Shown: positions 1 to 11,393, numbered from the stretch's first letter. The stretch: DNA of 64,000 bases from Anastatus disparis (GCA_017163975.1 JAFFSR010000221.1:5332001-5396000); one strand, 5' to 3'. Notes: generated by a model from the letters alone, not told the origin. Made by a program: numbers and translations.

Positions 1-2231
1 TCCTCTGGAAGCTGGAGTGGTAAGCCTGGTTTACCTGAGTATCTCTTCTGTGAGGTCAACTCATCTGACTTGGCTTCACCCATTTTCGTTGGTGTTGTTT
101 ATAGACCACCTCACGCTCCATTTTTGGCCAACACGGACTTTATTCCTGATTTGACCACTCATATGCACAATTATAGTACTAAGGTAGTTTTAGGAGATTT
201 CAACACTAATTTGTGTTCTGAATCTGATGATTCTGTGTTCCTGAAGAGCCTTATTAAGGAAAATGCACTTTTTCAGTGCCTTATGGACCTACGCATCATA
301 CTTATTCCTCTGATACGTGGCTCGACTTGTGCCTTGTCGATGCCAATGACTTACTGCTTGATTATTGGAAGACTGATGTACCATTTATTGACGGACATGA
401 TTTTATTGCTGCGACTGTGAAGTCGTCTCTCTCTAGGCCTACACTTAATAATTTTACTTATCATGATTATAAAGCGGTTGATGAGGCTGATATTCTTGAT
501 TATTTTCGATCGCTGAATTGTGCTGTGTGTAACGGTGACTCTTCTCTTTTGGCTCGCCTTGAATGTCTTTACACTCATCTTAATGAAGCTATCTCACGGT
601 TTGTGCCTGTTAGGCGTGTTCGACAGAGCAAGAGTCATCGTCCGTGGTTTACCTCTGAGCATCACCGCTTAATCTCTGAGAGAGATAGGCATTACAGACG
701 CTTCAAACGTACTAGGCTGCGTGCTGATCTTATATGTTATAGAGATGCTCGAGATCGGGCCCATTCATGCATCGAATCAGCTAAATTACTGTATTACCAC
801 GACAGACTATCTAAGATTACTGACGCAAGACAGATCTGGAAAGAACTCAAGAACCTGGGCGTATGTTCCAGCAGTAGTGACTCTCGACATTCTTTTTCAA
901 TTAATGATTTGAATCGGTATTTTGGTGGTGTTGCGTTTGATCCTCTGGTCCCCTCCATTTCTGATTACATGAATACACTTGCTCTAGATGAACCACTTAA
1001 ACCCATGTTTAAGTTTAATCCAGTTACTTTGGAGGAGGTATGGATGGCTGTTTGTCATTCAACTTCACAGGCCAGAGGGTTTGATGCTGTTCCTCAATCT
1101 TTTGTCCGTGCGGCATTTCCGGTCATTGGGCCTTTGTTATGTCGTATTTATAACGACTCATTGCGTGAATCCTTATTTCCTTCATGCTGGAAGATCTCAC
1201 TGGTCACTACAATAAACAAAATCTCCTCTCCTCAAGCTTTTGGTGACATTAGGCCAATTTCTTTATTATCTTTTATGTCCAAGGTTCTTGAACGTCTAGT
1301 CCATGATCAACTCTACAATTACCTGACTATACGACAGCTACTGGACCCTTATCAGACTGGATTTCGAACTGGACATAGTACTCAGACCGCACTACTGAAA
1401 CTAACTGAGGACATTAGACGCAATATGGACAGACGCTATGTGACGTTGCTGTTGCTATTTGATTTCAGCAAGGCATTTGATACGGTATGCCATGTCTCTC
1501 TGCTCAGAAAAATGTCTTCTCTTGACATCTCGCATTCAGTTGTGCGTTGGTTTGCGTCTTATCTCTCTGAGAGACAGCAGGCTGTTATTGATGCAGATGG
1601 TAATGCATCTGACTATGTAACATTAAATACTGGTGTTCCCCAGGGCTCTGTCCTTGGTCCACTGTTGTTTTCTATATACATCAATGATGTGGCTGCTGAC
1701 TTCCATGCCGATGTGCAGCATCTTATCTATGCTGATGATCTTCAGGTGTACATTCACTTCCCAATTGCTAAGTTGGCTTCTGTTACTGCTCTCATGAGTG
1801 ATTAAGCTGTCAGTATTGTTAACTGGGCGACAAAAAATCATCTGAAATTAAATGTGAGCAAAACAAAGGCTATTATTATTGGATCTTATTTCTATGTCAA
1901 TATGCTGCCCTCATTACACATCACTGGTGTTCCAATAAACGGTGATCTTATTAAGTTTGAATCTTCTGTTCGTAGTCTTGGTGTATGGCTTGATAGTAAG
2001 TTGAACTGGAAGGACCAAATTGCGCATGTGTGTAACAGGAGTCACTCATTGCTCTATAGATTAAATTTCTTTCGAAAAAGTACCACCATTGCACTACGTA
2101 AGCATCTTATCCGTTCTTTGCTGTTTCCTTTACTTGATTACTGTTGTTTGGTCTATATTGACCTTTCTGCTGAACTCGATCTGAGGCTTCAAAGGGTTGT
2201 AAACTCTGGTATTCGTTACATCTATGATTTG
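1..2231 (+). mobile_element. Non-LTR retrotransposon A, 5' part (interrupted and decayed)
   Basis: Fragment of a LINE-like element with an endonuclease-reverse transcriptase ORF2, starting upstream of the window. Frame 1 from base 1 gives the second half of the AP-type endonuclease domain (GVVYRPP around 91-111, LGDFN around 199-213). After a frameshift near 275-285 comes the THH/DTWLD endonuclease block and then the reverse transcriptase with TGFR, DFSKAFDTV, GVPQGSVLGP and the catalytic YADD (about 1727-1738). The reading frame stops at 1803-1805 (TAA), then continues in frame. The coding sequence breaks off after the residues GIRYIYDL at about 2231 and resumes at about 6822, because element B was inserted. 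Tail type and motifs suggest a CR1/Jockey-like clade; the exact clade is inference. Confidence 0.9.
1..2231 (+). pseudogene. ORF2 (endonuclease-reverse transcriptase) of element A, broken
   Basis: The protein would nick target DNA and copy the element RNA by target-primed reverse transcription. Seen here: endonuclease C-terminal half in frame 1 up to about 280, a switch to frame 3 from about 276, then fingers and palm of the reverse transcriptase to 1802, an in-frame TAA at 1803-1805, and thumb/C-terminal sequence (about 1806-2231, with NWATKN and LGVWLDSKLNW). The final part lies at 6822-7183. Three separate breaks (frameshift, nonsense codon, insertion) make it non-functional, although the catalytic YADD is retained. 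Confidence 0.9.
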
Positions 2232-2548
2232 ATTTGATTTGAATCATTTATTTGAGATCATGGGGTTCAACCCCGTATGATCCTATAGAAATATACAAGA
2301 GTAATACAAAAATTTTTTAACCGAAGATTTAACAATTTATAATTAAGTAATATTTATAAACTAATTTAAATTGTAGACACACAAACTATCAAGAAAATTG
2401 TTTTTATACGGTTTTATATATATAAAAGAATTTATTAGTAATAGTACTAATAAACATCATTACATCAGTGCAAAAGAGGAACCAAATGAGGTCCATCATT
2501 CAGACTGGATGGTAAAGTTTCTTAATATAAGTAAACTCGACAAGTAAT

Positions 2549-5500
2549 TCATGTGCTTTGCCACTCAGTGCGCTCATCTACCAGAAACTTATCATATAGA
2601 CGCTGCTTCAATGCCTGTGTCATTCCCCTCTCGAAACCATAAAAAACATCAACATTGCTGTTTATAAACGAGGAGGATGAAGAAACAAAAGAGTTGAGCA
2701 TTGCTGATGTGCGAACAGTAGGACAAACCAAAAGCCTTGGAGGTAACCTATTAGATGACCTCACAGTTGCATCCAAGTTTGCTCGGCAGAATTTCGTTGC
2801 CAGATATGATGGGTTTTGGTGTGATATAATAGAATGAGCAAGTATCGATTTGAAATAAAGCCGCCTGTTTTTGACTGAAATCCATCCCAGATCAAGGCGA
2901 AAGGGCGTAACTCTTGCCTGCCACCCAATGTTACCTATAACGAATCTGACACAGGCATTAAAAGCACGGTGAAGCTTAAGATTAAGTGTTTGAGGAAGAT
3001 CATCATATACTACGCAACAGTAGTCAAGTGTTGGAAATATCAATGTTTCGACCAATTCCTCTTTATTCCTTCTAGACAATGCATGTCTATGAAATTTAAG
3101 AGACTGTAGGGTTCCAAATACTCTACCTACCACTGCATTAACCTGCCTACTCCAATTTAAAGTGCTACTAATCCAGACTCCTAAATTCTTAACAAGATCA
3201 GTGTAAGTGATTGGAACATTGTTTACCAATACAGGCGGGCAAGTAGATAAATCGATTCTCGATATATATTGTTCACTCCCTAGGAAAATGGCCTGCATCT
3301 TACTAGGATTAAGTGCAAGTTCATTATCCTTGGCCCACTTCACAACATTAGCCACCTCAAAGTTCATTAAGTTTATTCCTTCTTCAATTTTTGAAGGAAA
3401 AAAGGAATGATACAGTTGAAGATCATCTGCAAAAAGAATGTGTTGGGCTCTGACCAAGGTTGAAGGAAGATCATTTATAAAAACAGAGAAAAGCAAGGGA
3501 CCAAGGACACTACCCTGTGGCACACCTGCCGTACAAGAGACCCATGCACCTACTTGATTTTCCTGATCAGGAACGGCATAGAATCTATTTCTTAAGTATG
3601 ATGCAAACCATCGTATGACCGTATCAGAACAGTTTAGAGAACGAAGTTTATGAAGTAATCTAGAATGTGGCACTGTATCAAACGCCTTTGAGAAATCAAA
3701 TAAGAGTAATAGGGTTACCATTCGCTTGTCTATAGCTAACCGAGAATCTTCAAGAAGCTTCAACAAGGCTGTCTGAGTACTATTTGCTCTACGAAAGCCT
3801 GTTTGCAAACAATCAAGTAATGCATTGGTTTCAATATGTGAATTTAGTTGTGAGTGAACAACCCGTTCCAGTACCTTTGAGATCTCACAGAGCTTGGCTA
3901 TAGGTCGTGTTTGTGAAGGAGAGTCAAGCTTATTTGATTTGGCCAACGGAAGAAGAAAGGCTCTCTTCCAAGGGTCTGGAAATATTCCAGAAGCTAAAGA
4001 AATATTAACAATGGAGGTTAAATAAGGTACTAGAGAATCACGTGTGATTTTAAGCATGTTTGTTGACAGTTCATCAGGTCCAACAGCTTTTGAGGAAGCC
4101 ACATTCAAGAATGACTCAATAGTAGAACTTTCAACCTGTGAGAATTCGAAAATGGGAAGATCACTGCTTAATGGAATAGCAAGTACCTGATTGATCTCAT
4201 TATCTGTTAGTGCAGAAGATGATGATGAGACGGAGGTGTAATGAGTCAACAGGACTTTGGATGAAAAGTACTGCAATGGTGAAGGTAAAATTTTATTGGA
4301 AAGTCCAATTTTATGTAATGTCGACCAACGATTTGATGAATTCGATGACTCAGCCAATCGATTTGAAATAAATTTGTTTTTAGCAGTATCTAGCGCATTT
4401 GAGACTTCTCCCCCGAAGTCTCCGATAGTTAGCTATAGATAACATGGAGCCAGAACGCGCAGCTGAGCGATACGCTCTATCACGCTCTTTCATTTTTGCA
4501 CGAATGTCAGGAGTAACCCAGGGCTTTTTCTTCAACGTAATGTTACGAGTTTTTAACGGTGAAAATTTATCAATTGACGAGACAAGGACAGAGGACAAGT
4601 TAGAAACTAAGCTATTTAAATGCTGAATATTTGATTGAAAGATTTGATGGCTCTCTTGAGATTTTACATGTAGATCACGTGATATAGTCTGGTTTAAACT
4701 ATCACGATTTATGTTTGAAAAATTTCTGAAAAATATCCTTTTAGCTTGATTCAGTGGCTTGTATATCCTCAACGTGATCGTGATAAGATCATGGCCTGCA
4801 ATGAAAGGAGCTGATGATTTATCATAAGATAGCAATGAACTATCATCATTAATGATAAAAAGATCAATCCACGTATGAGTAGAATAATCAGTTGTAATTG
4901 TATGATGGGTCGGTTCGGATGGAACCACATAGAGAGCCAGAGAATCAATAGTTGAACGAAGATTTTCAGATGAATAATTTTTAGAAAGTAAGTTTATATT
5001 AAAGTCCCCAGTTATGACTAAATTTTTAAATGTAGATAAATAATTAGAGATTTTATTGAAAAATTCCACAGGGAAAATAGCCTTCGGACGCAAGTAAACT
5101 ACTGAAAAAAGAAGCTTTTCAGAACCAATTGTAATTTCAGCTATGATATACTCTGCTGTATTGTCAAAAACAGGGTCAGATTGTGACAGAATATTGACCT
5201 TATAGAGATCGCGAGCATAAAACCCGACTCCTCCACCTGTTTTTCCCACTCTATCGAGTCTAAAGAAATTATAGTGATCAATAGAGATTACAGAGCTATC
5301 ATCTAGTTCTGTTAAAAAAGTTTCAGTTACTGCAAAAATGTCATTTTTAGATGACGTGATATGATGTTCAATAGCTGAGAAGTGGGTTTTGATTCTGTTT
5401 ACGTTAGCATGAGAAATCACTATGTTATTGTTAAGAGGAGGTCACGTATCTCTGTCCTTTTCTAATCAAAGAATTTAGTTTTTTACAGAAACTTATAACT

Positions 5501-5985
5501 TTAGCAAAAAATGAAGAGAAAGCCGCATCTCGTAATAAAAAAAGCAATATTTTCTTTGACAAGAAAAAATTAATTTTATTGCTTCGTTTTCAAGAAAACC
5601 TTGAAAAACTTAAATCATAGAGGTTAGGATGGACAATTTGGTTTTTCAAGGTTTTCTTGAGAACGAAGCAATAAAATTAATTTTTTCTTATCAAAGAAAA
5701 TATTGCTTTTTTTGATACAAGATGCGGCTTTCTCTTAATTTTTTGATAAAGTTATTAGTTTTTGTGAAAAAATCATTTCTTTGATTAGAAAAGGACAGAG
5801 ATACGTGACCTCCTCTTAAAAACTAAATTTGATTGGTTACTTTGTTTTGGAAAAGAATTTAGATTATTTGATGAATTTATAGTGTTAAAAGAACAAGAGC
5901 TAGCATTATAAGAATCGTGATAAGAATATTTACTTAAAAGAGATGTATTAAAAGGCGAATTTGCCACAAGAGAGCCATACAGTCC
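2549..5985 (-). pseudogene. ORF2 (endonuclease-reverse transcriptase) of element B, interrupted
   Basis: Endonuclease domain: SHANVNRIKTHF near 5380-5415, then GDFNIN around 5007 and the THH block around 4900. Reverse transcriptase: TGFRRANSTQTALL near 3780-3820, DFSKAFDTVPH, GVPQGSVLGPLLF, and the catalytic FADD around 3445. The ORF ends at 2549. Two lesions are visible. A foldback element sits at 5431-5819. There is also a one-base shift in a run of five C at 4410-4414; reading four C there restores a continuous frame through residues NALDTAKNKF. No ATG in this frame lies near the ORF1 end, so the true start is unclear (see the ATGA junction finding). The homopolymer shift could also be an assembly error. 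Confidence 0.88.
5431..5819. mobile_element. Foldback MITE with TTAA target duplication (piggyBac-type target)
   Basis: A 381-bp, almost wholly self-complementary element bounded by TTAA at 5431-5434 and TTAA at 5816-5819. Both ends begin GAGGAGGTCACGTATCTCTG when read inward, and the arms remain complementary (with small indels) up to a loop of about 30 bases near 5612-5642. Removing the element with one TTAA rejoins ORF2 of element B in frame (NLVF, then NNNIVISHANV), so boundaries and duplication are supported by the host reading frame. TTAA duplication is typical of piggyBac superfamily elements, but the ends lack the usual CCC start, so the family is uncertain. No coding capacity. Confidence 0.88.
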
Positions 5986-6777
5986 TCATTTTTTAAGTTC
6001 GACAGGCTTAAGTTTAGCCAACTGAGCTTCATCAGTAATAGGTATAAGGTCGCCTTTCAAATAAGGACGCATACATACCGTAAGGTTACGCACAATTGGG
6101 CGCTGATAGTTTAGCTGTTTATAGACAGCAAGAGCTTTTTTGAGCAGCAAATAAACTGGTTTGGGCCAAATCGGTCGAACAAAAATCTTTCCCTTCCCAC
6201 CAACGCCAAAAACTTTGCCCGTAGTAGTATTACGCAGTTTAGGTGAAGCTTCGATGATTTTATTTCGAACTACTTCAGAGGAAAAACAACCTACAAATGA
6301 GCGAAAAGATTGAGTCTGGGAGGACTCACTGGACTCAGTTTCCATTTGAACAGGCTCTAGTGGTACAGGCGGCGTCCACTCACGTGTCTCCAGCAAGAAA
6401 TCCGTGCCAAAGTTAAGGCCCATAGCATCAAAAATGAGCTTAACTAAATCATTGTTGCCTAATTGAACACTGGATGGTATACCGGAAAAAAGGGTCTCGC
6501 AAGTATCACGTAATAGTGATACTGCAGGTGATGAACATGATGCAATGTGATCATCTAGGCGCTCTGAAAGAACATCATAGTTTCTCTGAAGCTCCGTGAT
6601 TGAACTTTTCACCTCTCCCAACTCCGTCTTTATGGCACTGACATCGTCACCTATTTTATTACTAGTTGCAAGTAATTTGTTAGTGACAGCTAAAAGCTGG
6701 TTAGAAATTTCCATTTGTTTGTCAAATTTAGCAGCACAATCGGCCGCAAAGGCAGTAAAGTATTCAGGCTCGGACAT
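5986..6777 (-). CDS. ORF1 protein of element B (coiled-coil, RNP component)
   Basis: An intact frame of 263 codons from ATG 6775-6777 to TGA 5986-5988. The open frame reaches further up to 6834, but the first 19 codons overlap element A sequence, so the internal ATG (MSEPEYFTAF) is preferred. Residues about 15-80 form heptad-like helix (NQLLAVTNKLLATSNKIGDDVSAIKTEL and on), expected of a trimerising coiled coil. The C-terminal half is basic and resembles the RRM-like/C-terminal part of LINE ORF1 proteins (VVRNKII, GKIFVRP, KPVYLLLKKA). ORF1 proteins package element RNA. Assignment rests on position before ORF2 and on the coiled coil; no zinc knuckle was seen. Confidence 0.75.
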   Translation of the reverse strand: MSEPEYFTAFAADCAAKFDKQMEISNQLLAVTNKLLATSNKIGDDVSAIKTELGEVKSSITELQRNYDVLSERLDDHIASCSSPAVSLLRDTCETLFSGIPSSVQLGNNDLVKLIFDAMGLNFGTDFLLETREWTPPVPLEPVQMETESSESSQTQSFRSFVGCFSSEVVRNKIIEASPKLRNTTTGKVFGVGGKGKIFVRPIWPKPVYLLLKKALAVYKQLNYQRPIVRNLTVCMRPYLKGDLIPITDEAQLAKLKPVELKK

Positions 6778-6821
6778 TTTTACAGTATTAATAGGCTGGG
6801 GCGATTTAATAAGTGTAAGTA

Positions 6822-7340
6822 GGCGCGAGCACATCTCTGTTTATAGGTCCTCTCTAGGCTGGTTATCCACTTTGGGTAGAAGAAACTACTTCGCTACTAC
6901 CTTCTTATACAAAATGTTTTTGTCATGCTCACCTTCATATCTTTATTCTAGATATTTGTGGAGCCGGCCTGTGAGGACACTGAGGGGTGATGTGAGACCG
7001 TTAACCATTCCTTTTTCATCTACCGAGTATCACCAAAGATCGTTCCTGGTTGTGTCATCGCAACTATGGAACGGTCTACCATCATCTTTAAGAGATTCTT
7101 CATCGTTGGCATTATTCAAGGCATCAACATATTCGCACTACCTTTCCCTTGAGAATGAGCCTCTGCTCCGAGCTAGGCTTTAATTATTTTAATTACTGTA
7201 TCATTATTTTAATTATATTTTTACTTAGTATCTCATTTTATATATATATACTTACGAATTTGTATTATTTTTGTTGTACAACATAATGTACAGTTAATAA
7301 ATTTAAATATCTATCTAAATATCTATCTATCTATCTTTCT
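6822..7340 (+). mobile_element. Non-LTR retrotransposon A, 3' part with tetranucleotide tail
   Basis: Continuation of element A after the insertion of B. Codons 6822-7180 give the ORF2 C-terminus (SLGWLSTLGRRNYF, then SSQLWNGLPSSLRDS), ending at TAA 7181-7183. The 3' UTR is AT-rich and ends in an imperfect TATC/ATCT tandem tail at about 7305-7340. The SQLWNGLP motif is common at the C-terminus of insect Jockey/CR1-group ORF2 proteins. Confidence 0.85.
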
Positions 7341-7530
7341 TTCATGTATATTGTAGCCTATTCTTTTGAAAACATCAGCTACAACATTTGCTCTCTCCCT
7401 CTCTCTCTTTCTTTTATATGTATTATATAAGTCTATCCTGTTCTATTCATCGGTTACAAACATCGTCTCTCTCATATGTATTATAAAAAAGTTTGTAAAT
7501 AATACTTTTTGTTATAAAAAGTTAGAATTT
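7341..7530. other. AT-rich flank without recognised feature
   Basis: Pyrimidine-rich stretch (CTCTCTCCCTCTCTCTCTTT near 7382-7412) following the element A tail. No gene seen. Confidence 0.5.
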
Positions 7531-7810
7531 GTGATGCGATTGATTGTGTAATTTTATTTTTTATTTTTTAGAATTTGTTTTATTTTTATGAATTATAATC
7601 TATAGTGTGTCATAAGAATATAATAAGAGCGTATTATAATGATATATTGATGGTTTATTTTACGAATTATCATCAGTGATGTGCGATTGATTATGTAATT
7701 TTTTTTTTATTTTTTAGAATTATATTTATTTTATTTTTATGAATTATAATCTATAGTGTGGTATAATAAGAGCGTATTATATTGATGGTTTATTTAATGA
7801 ATTATCATCA
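7531..7810. repeat. Tandem duplication, two units of about 145 and 135 bp
   Basis: Unit 1 (7531-7675) and unit 2 (7676-7810) both run from GCGATTGATT...GTAATTTT through TATGAATTATAATCTATAG and ATAAGAGCGTATTAT to GAATTATCATCAGTGA, with small indels. Non-coding. Confidence 0.8.
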
Positions 7811-7933
7811 GTGAGAGAGTAGCAGACAAAGAGGAAACATATTCGACCGAGAGTAGCAGATGATTTTTCGCGTTTTTCATTAATGATGAATTATCAATAA
7901 GTCTAAGTTGTACGTGTTTTTAGCCCGGTATGA

Positions 7934-8085
7934 GAAAAAATCGTATATGCCACTTGGGATAAAAATGCGACACTGTAGGCCGGCATTTTAGCTCTCTCGG
8001 CTTCGCCTCGAGAGCTAAATCCATGCCGGCTTAGAATGCCGCATTTTACCCCACGTAGCATAATATACTATTTATCGGATTTTTT
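7934..8085. repeat. Nested palindrome with GC-rich core
   Basis: Arms from about 7934 (GAAAAAATCGTATATGCCAC) to 8085 are mutually complementary with indels. The core AGCTCTCTCGGCTTCGCCTC around 7991-8010 is followed by its partner CGAGAGCT. Inner arms contain GCCGGCAT and its reverse, outer arms AATGCG/CGCATT. The core resembles those of the palindromes at 17164, 17287 and 40521. No coding capacity. Confidence 0.8.
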
Positions 8086-8137
8086 AAGAGTCGCGACATA
8101 AATGGCACATATACTAATTTTCTTTCGAAAAAAAAGT

Positions 8138-8210
8138 TAGAGGTACCTGGCCAGGATTCGAACTCATGCCCACGGCATATAGGATAAAAGGCAATATAAT
8201 ACTTGAATTT
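8138..8210 (-). repeat. tRNA-like 3' half (B-box), possible second SINE type
   Basis: On the minus strand GAGTTCGAATCCTGGCCAGG around 8144-8168 matches a pol III B box inside a T-arm-like stem. No matching A box or cloverleaf was recognised, so a degraded tRNA-derived repeat is more likely than a tRNA gene. Confidence 0.35.
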
Positions 8211-8517
8211 TTTTTAAATTGATAAAGTGATGCAAATATATATAGATTATAGGTTATGGTAGACAGATGTACTGAGTTACCAATTCATTCACTAGTGATA
8301 CTGTTGGGATGAATAGTGAAAACAAGTCTCTGAACAACTCAAATAGCCAATCTATTGGCTAATCTTGCGATCGATTTTTTCTGCATCCTGTATTTTTGGT
8401 AGTGTTGTCGAACTTTTCATCGGCACTATATATTAGTTTTTAATGCAAGATTCTATGACCTTCCTTTGCACTAACGCAATTTTCGAAAACATTTTGTAAT
8501 TCCAAGAACGGAGATTG

Positions 8518-8518
<1 letters not shown>

Positions 8519-8552
<34 letters not shown>
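8519..8552. repeat. (TA)n microsatellite
   Basis: Uninterrupted alternating A/T run of about 34 bases. Confidence 0.9.
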
Positions 8553-8558
<6 letters not shown>

Positions 8559-9310
8559 ATTTCCGCCTCACAATTTCGATACGCAAAACACTGCGATGCA
8601 TGCAATATAGAATAAAAAAATATTTATCGATTAATCTTTTCAAAAGTTATAAAAAAATTTGACATAATATTAATAACGTTTGAACGTTTAATATCATGCA
8701 AATTTTAATAATAATATTAATTTATTAACAACTTTTGAAAAAATGTAGCTTTTTGAGTCAAATTCTTTTTCCAATTGAAAGAATTTGATCTGACTCTTTT
8801 TAAAGGGGTAGTAAAATATATATTAAAAAATTCTTTATTAAATTATTCATTAAATAATTTATATGAGAAAGAAATTCATGACTTTCGAAAAATTAAATGT
8901 AAAATTAAAAAGACGAGCCTTTATTCATAATTTTGAATAAGAACATATCGAATTCAATTACAACCCGTGATCCGTAATCCTAATACGTTCTTGCTAATAA
9001 ATAAGACTTTCCGTTACTTTATATTTAGAAACACAAACTATCTTTATAAATATACACATATCGATGGATCAGTTATTCAATAATAACTATTGCATGTAAA
9101 TAACTCTCTTGCAAATTATTGATAGACTTAATAATAAGCTAATCTTAATAATGTATTAATTACATGCAACGATACATATTTCACTGAATATTGGATGAAC
9201 TATTATTATCTTCGTATAGAATACCTGACAGATAATGTGCAAACTTAATACGAGAATTAAGCAATGAGAAATGAGACATTTTTCGAATTAGTTATTCTCG
9301 AAGGTTTTTA
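8553..9310. other. AT-rich intergenic DNA
   Basis: No gene, RNA or element recognised; many short poly-A and poly-T runs. Confidence 0.5.
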
Positions 9311-9319
9311 AACTAATGA

Positions 9320-9464
9320 TTCCTCTCTTAAAAAATTGATGACAAGAATTTGTCATCACGATAAGACAGTTTTGATTGGTTAAAATAAAACAAGTGACGA
9401 AAATTTAAAATTTAAAATAAAATTTTTAAATTACGGACGCGCGAAGCACGCTTAAAATTGCTAG
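9320..9464 (+). mobile_element. Possible non-autonomous Helitron, 3' terminus
   Basis: A GC hairpin (GACGCGCGAAGCACGC, 9437-9452) in AT-rich DNA, followed 8 bases later by CTAG at 9461-9464 and then T. This is the layout of a Helitron 3' end (hairpin, CTRR, insertion before T). A perfect palindrome GATGACAAGAATTTGTCATC at 9338-9357 may mark the other end, but a 5' TC terminus after A was not found, so the left limit is a guess. Confidence 0.4.
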
Positions 9465-11390
9465 TATATTAAAGTTGAGATTAAAATTTTTTATTTAAAA
9501 ATTTTTGTTTAGAAAGCTCAAGTTACTTAAAAGTTAATAGGGAATAAAAATAGCACAGATATTTAGCTGAAAATTTGCATAGAAAATAAATGTTGCATTT
9601 TAGTAAAGTACTAAATTTCATTTTAATTATCATTCCTACATAAATTTTGAATTACTTAAGTTTTTTTAACAAAAATTTGCATAGTGGAAAGATTTTTATC
9701 TCATATATATTATTAATAAAAACCTTCTAGAATAACTAGTTCAAAAACTGTATAACTAAAAGCAAGTACAAATTTTTTTAAGAGTCTTAAAATTATGACA
9801 AAACTGCTTGTAACTTAAAAAAAATTTAGCGCTGAACCGAATGGATGCGGCTTGTTTCACGATCTGAGACCCAAATGAACTCTCCGTGTAAGCAATTTAT
9901 CAAAAATTAAGAATTTTTATTGATTTTAGAAGTCGGATTTCCGAAAACATTACATTATTATTCAACAGAGTAAGGGCAATTATTTACAATAATTTTGATT
10001 ACTTTATATACATTAGTTTCACATTTTCTCAATGTAATTAGAAGAGACCGAGACTAATTAATTTCATTTTTACGTGTGAAATTTCCTTTCAAAATTAACA
10101 GTTATACAATTATAATATTAATAAAGATGTCTAGCTTTAAATGTAATAGCAACAATTATACAACTTGTAAATTCATTGTATAGTGGTTAATTTGTGCATC
10201 TACAAAGTTATAAATTATAAGATTTCGATATAAAATTATAATAAATTACTGAATATTAATTATAATTATTTTATTGTTGTTTTTTTCATTAAAACAGAAC
10301 TACAATACGAAAAAATAAGTATACATTTTAAAAATATTTTCAACTAGATATTTTTTAAAAATTCAGATAGTAAAGAATTTTATAGTTATTTTACTGACAA
10401 TTATTCAATTAACAAAATATTAATAAAATAGATTATTTGTGAAAATGAATTCAAGTCATGTTATTCATATTAAACACGTTCCGTCAATAGGTAAAAAATA
10501 AGCCTATAAACATGCCTATAATCGAATATTTACAAGATAAACAGTTTGACCTTATGACACTTCTTGGATATGTAATGTGGATACATTCAGCCGATATGTT
10601 TAACTTTATGTACGTTAAATTTAAACATAAATATTATAAATTTCGCAAAATGTCCGTCTCTAGTTTTGATTGAAATGAAATATGTCAAAGAGAATTAAAT
10701 TTATTCCTATAAAGTTGAAGATGTTTGAATTGTCAGTAATATATTTGTATTTTTATTAATTAGGTTAATACCTGGTCGTTTTGGTATTGATTTTTAAGTC
10801 AATCTTCATATTCAGCAAACACCGTTTAACCAATAAAAACTATATATGCCTATTCTTTTTCAATATTTTAATAAACTCTTTAACATATTTCAGTTTTAAT
10901 TAAATTCAAAGAAGATAACTTGCAAGAAAATAATGAATTTATAAAAATTGCTTATATCAAAACGTTTCTATTAACAACGTATAATCAATTTTTTATTAAA
11001 AAACTATTTTTTTAAAATTATATTTATTAAATACTTTTCATAATTAAAATAAAATTATGTGTAAAGATCATAGACATTTAGTATTCAATTTGATATTATT
11101 TTGTTAAATAAAGTATTATATTTATAGATTAGATTTTAATGAAAATAGTATATGGAATAAAAATGATAAAAATGGTCTGATCATGAACGCTTTAACTAAA
11201 GGAAAAAATAGACGCCAGTGAAACTGCTTATACAATGAGAACTGAACAAATAAATTTAATCTAAGCTGTGTACCAAGCTTTAGCAACGAACGATATCCGG
11301 TTAGAATTTTTTAATTTCATATAGTATATTGTTTTATCTTTAATTAAAATTTACAAATTTAATTGTATTTAATAGAATTAATATTTCCAT
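9465..11390. other. AT-rich intergenic DNA without genes
   Basis: No open frame with coding character, no repeat family copy and no RNA gene recognised. Confidence 0.5.
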
Positions 11391-11393
11391 ATG

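Larger units (their letters stand above)
2232..6821 (-). mobile_element. Non-LTR retrotransposon B, nearly complete, inserted into element A
   Basis: A LINE-like element on the minus strand. Order from its 5' end (right) to its 3' end (left): ORF1 (5986-6777), ORF2 (2549-5985, interrupted), 3' UTR (about 2250-2548) and a short tandem GATTT/AAATC tail at 2226-2246 abutting element A. The insertion point lies inside element A's ORF2: A's codons before about 2231 and after about 6822 join in the same frame (YDL, then RREHISVY). The exact junction base and target duplication cannot be fixed because the tail is simple sequence; junctions are good to about 10 bases. Few breaks make B younger than A. 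Confidence 0.9.

Noticed and set aside
6596..6825. First part of a + strand open frame running into element A's C-terminus
   Set aside because: Antisense of B's ORF1; only the part from about 6822 belongs to element A.
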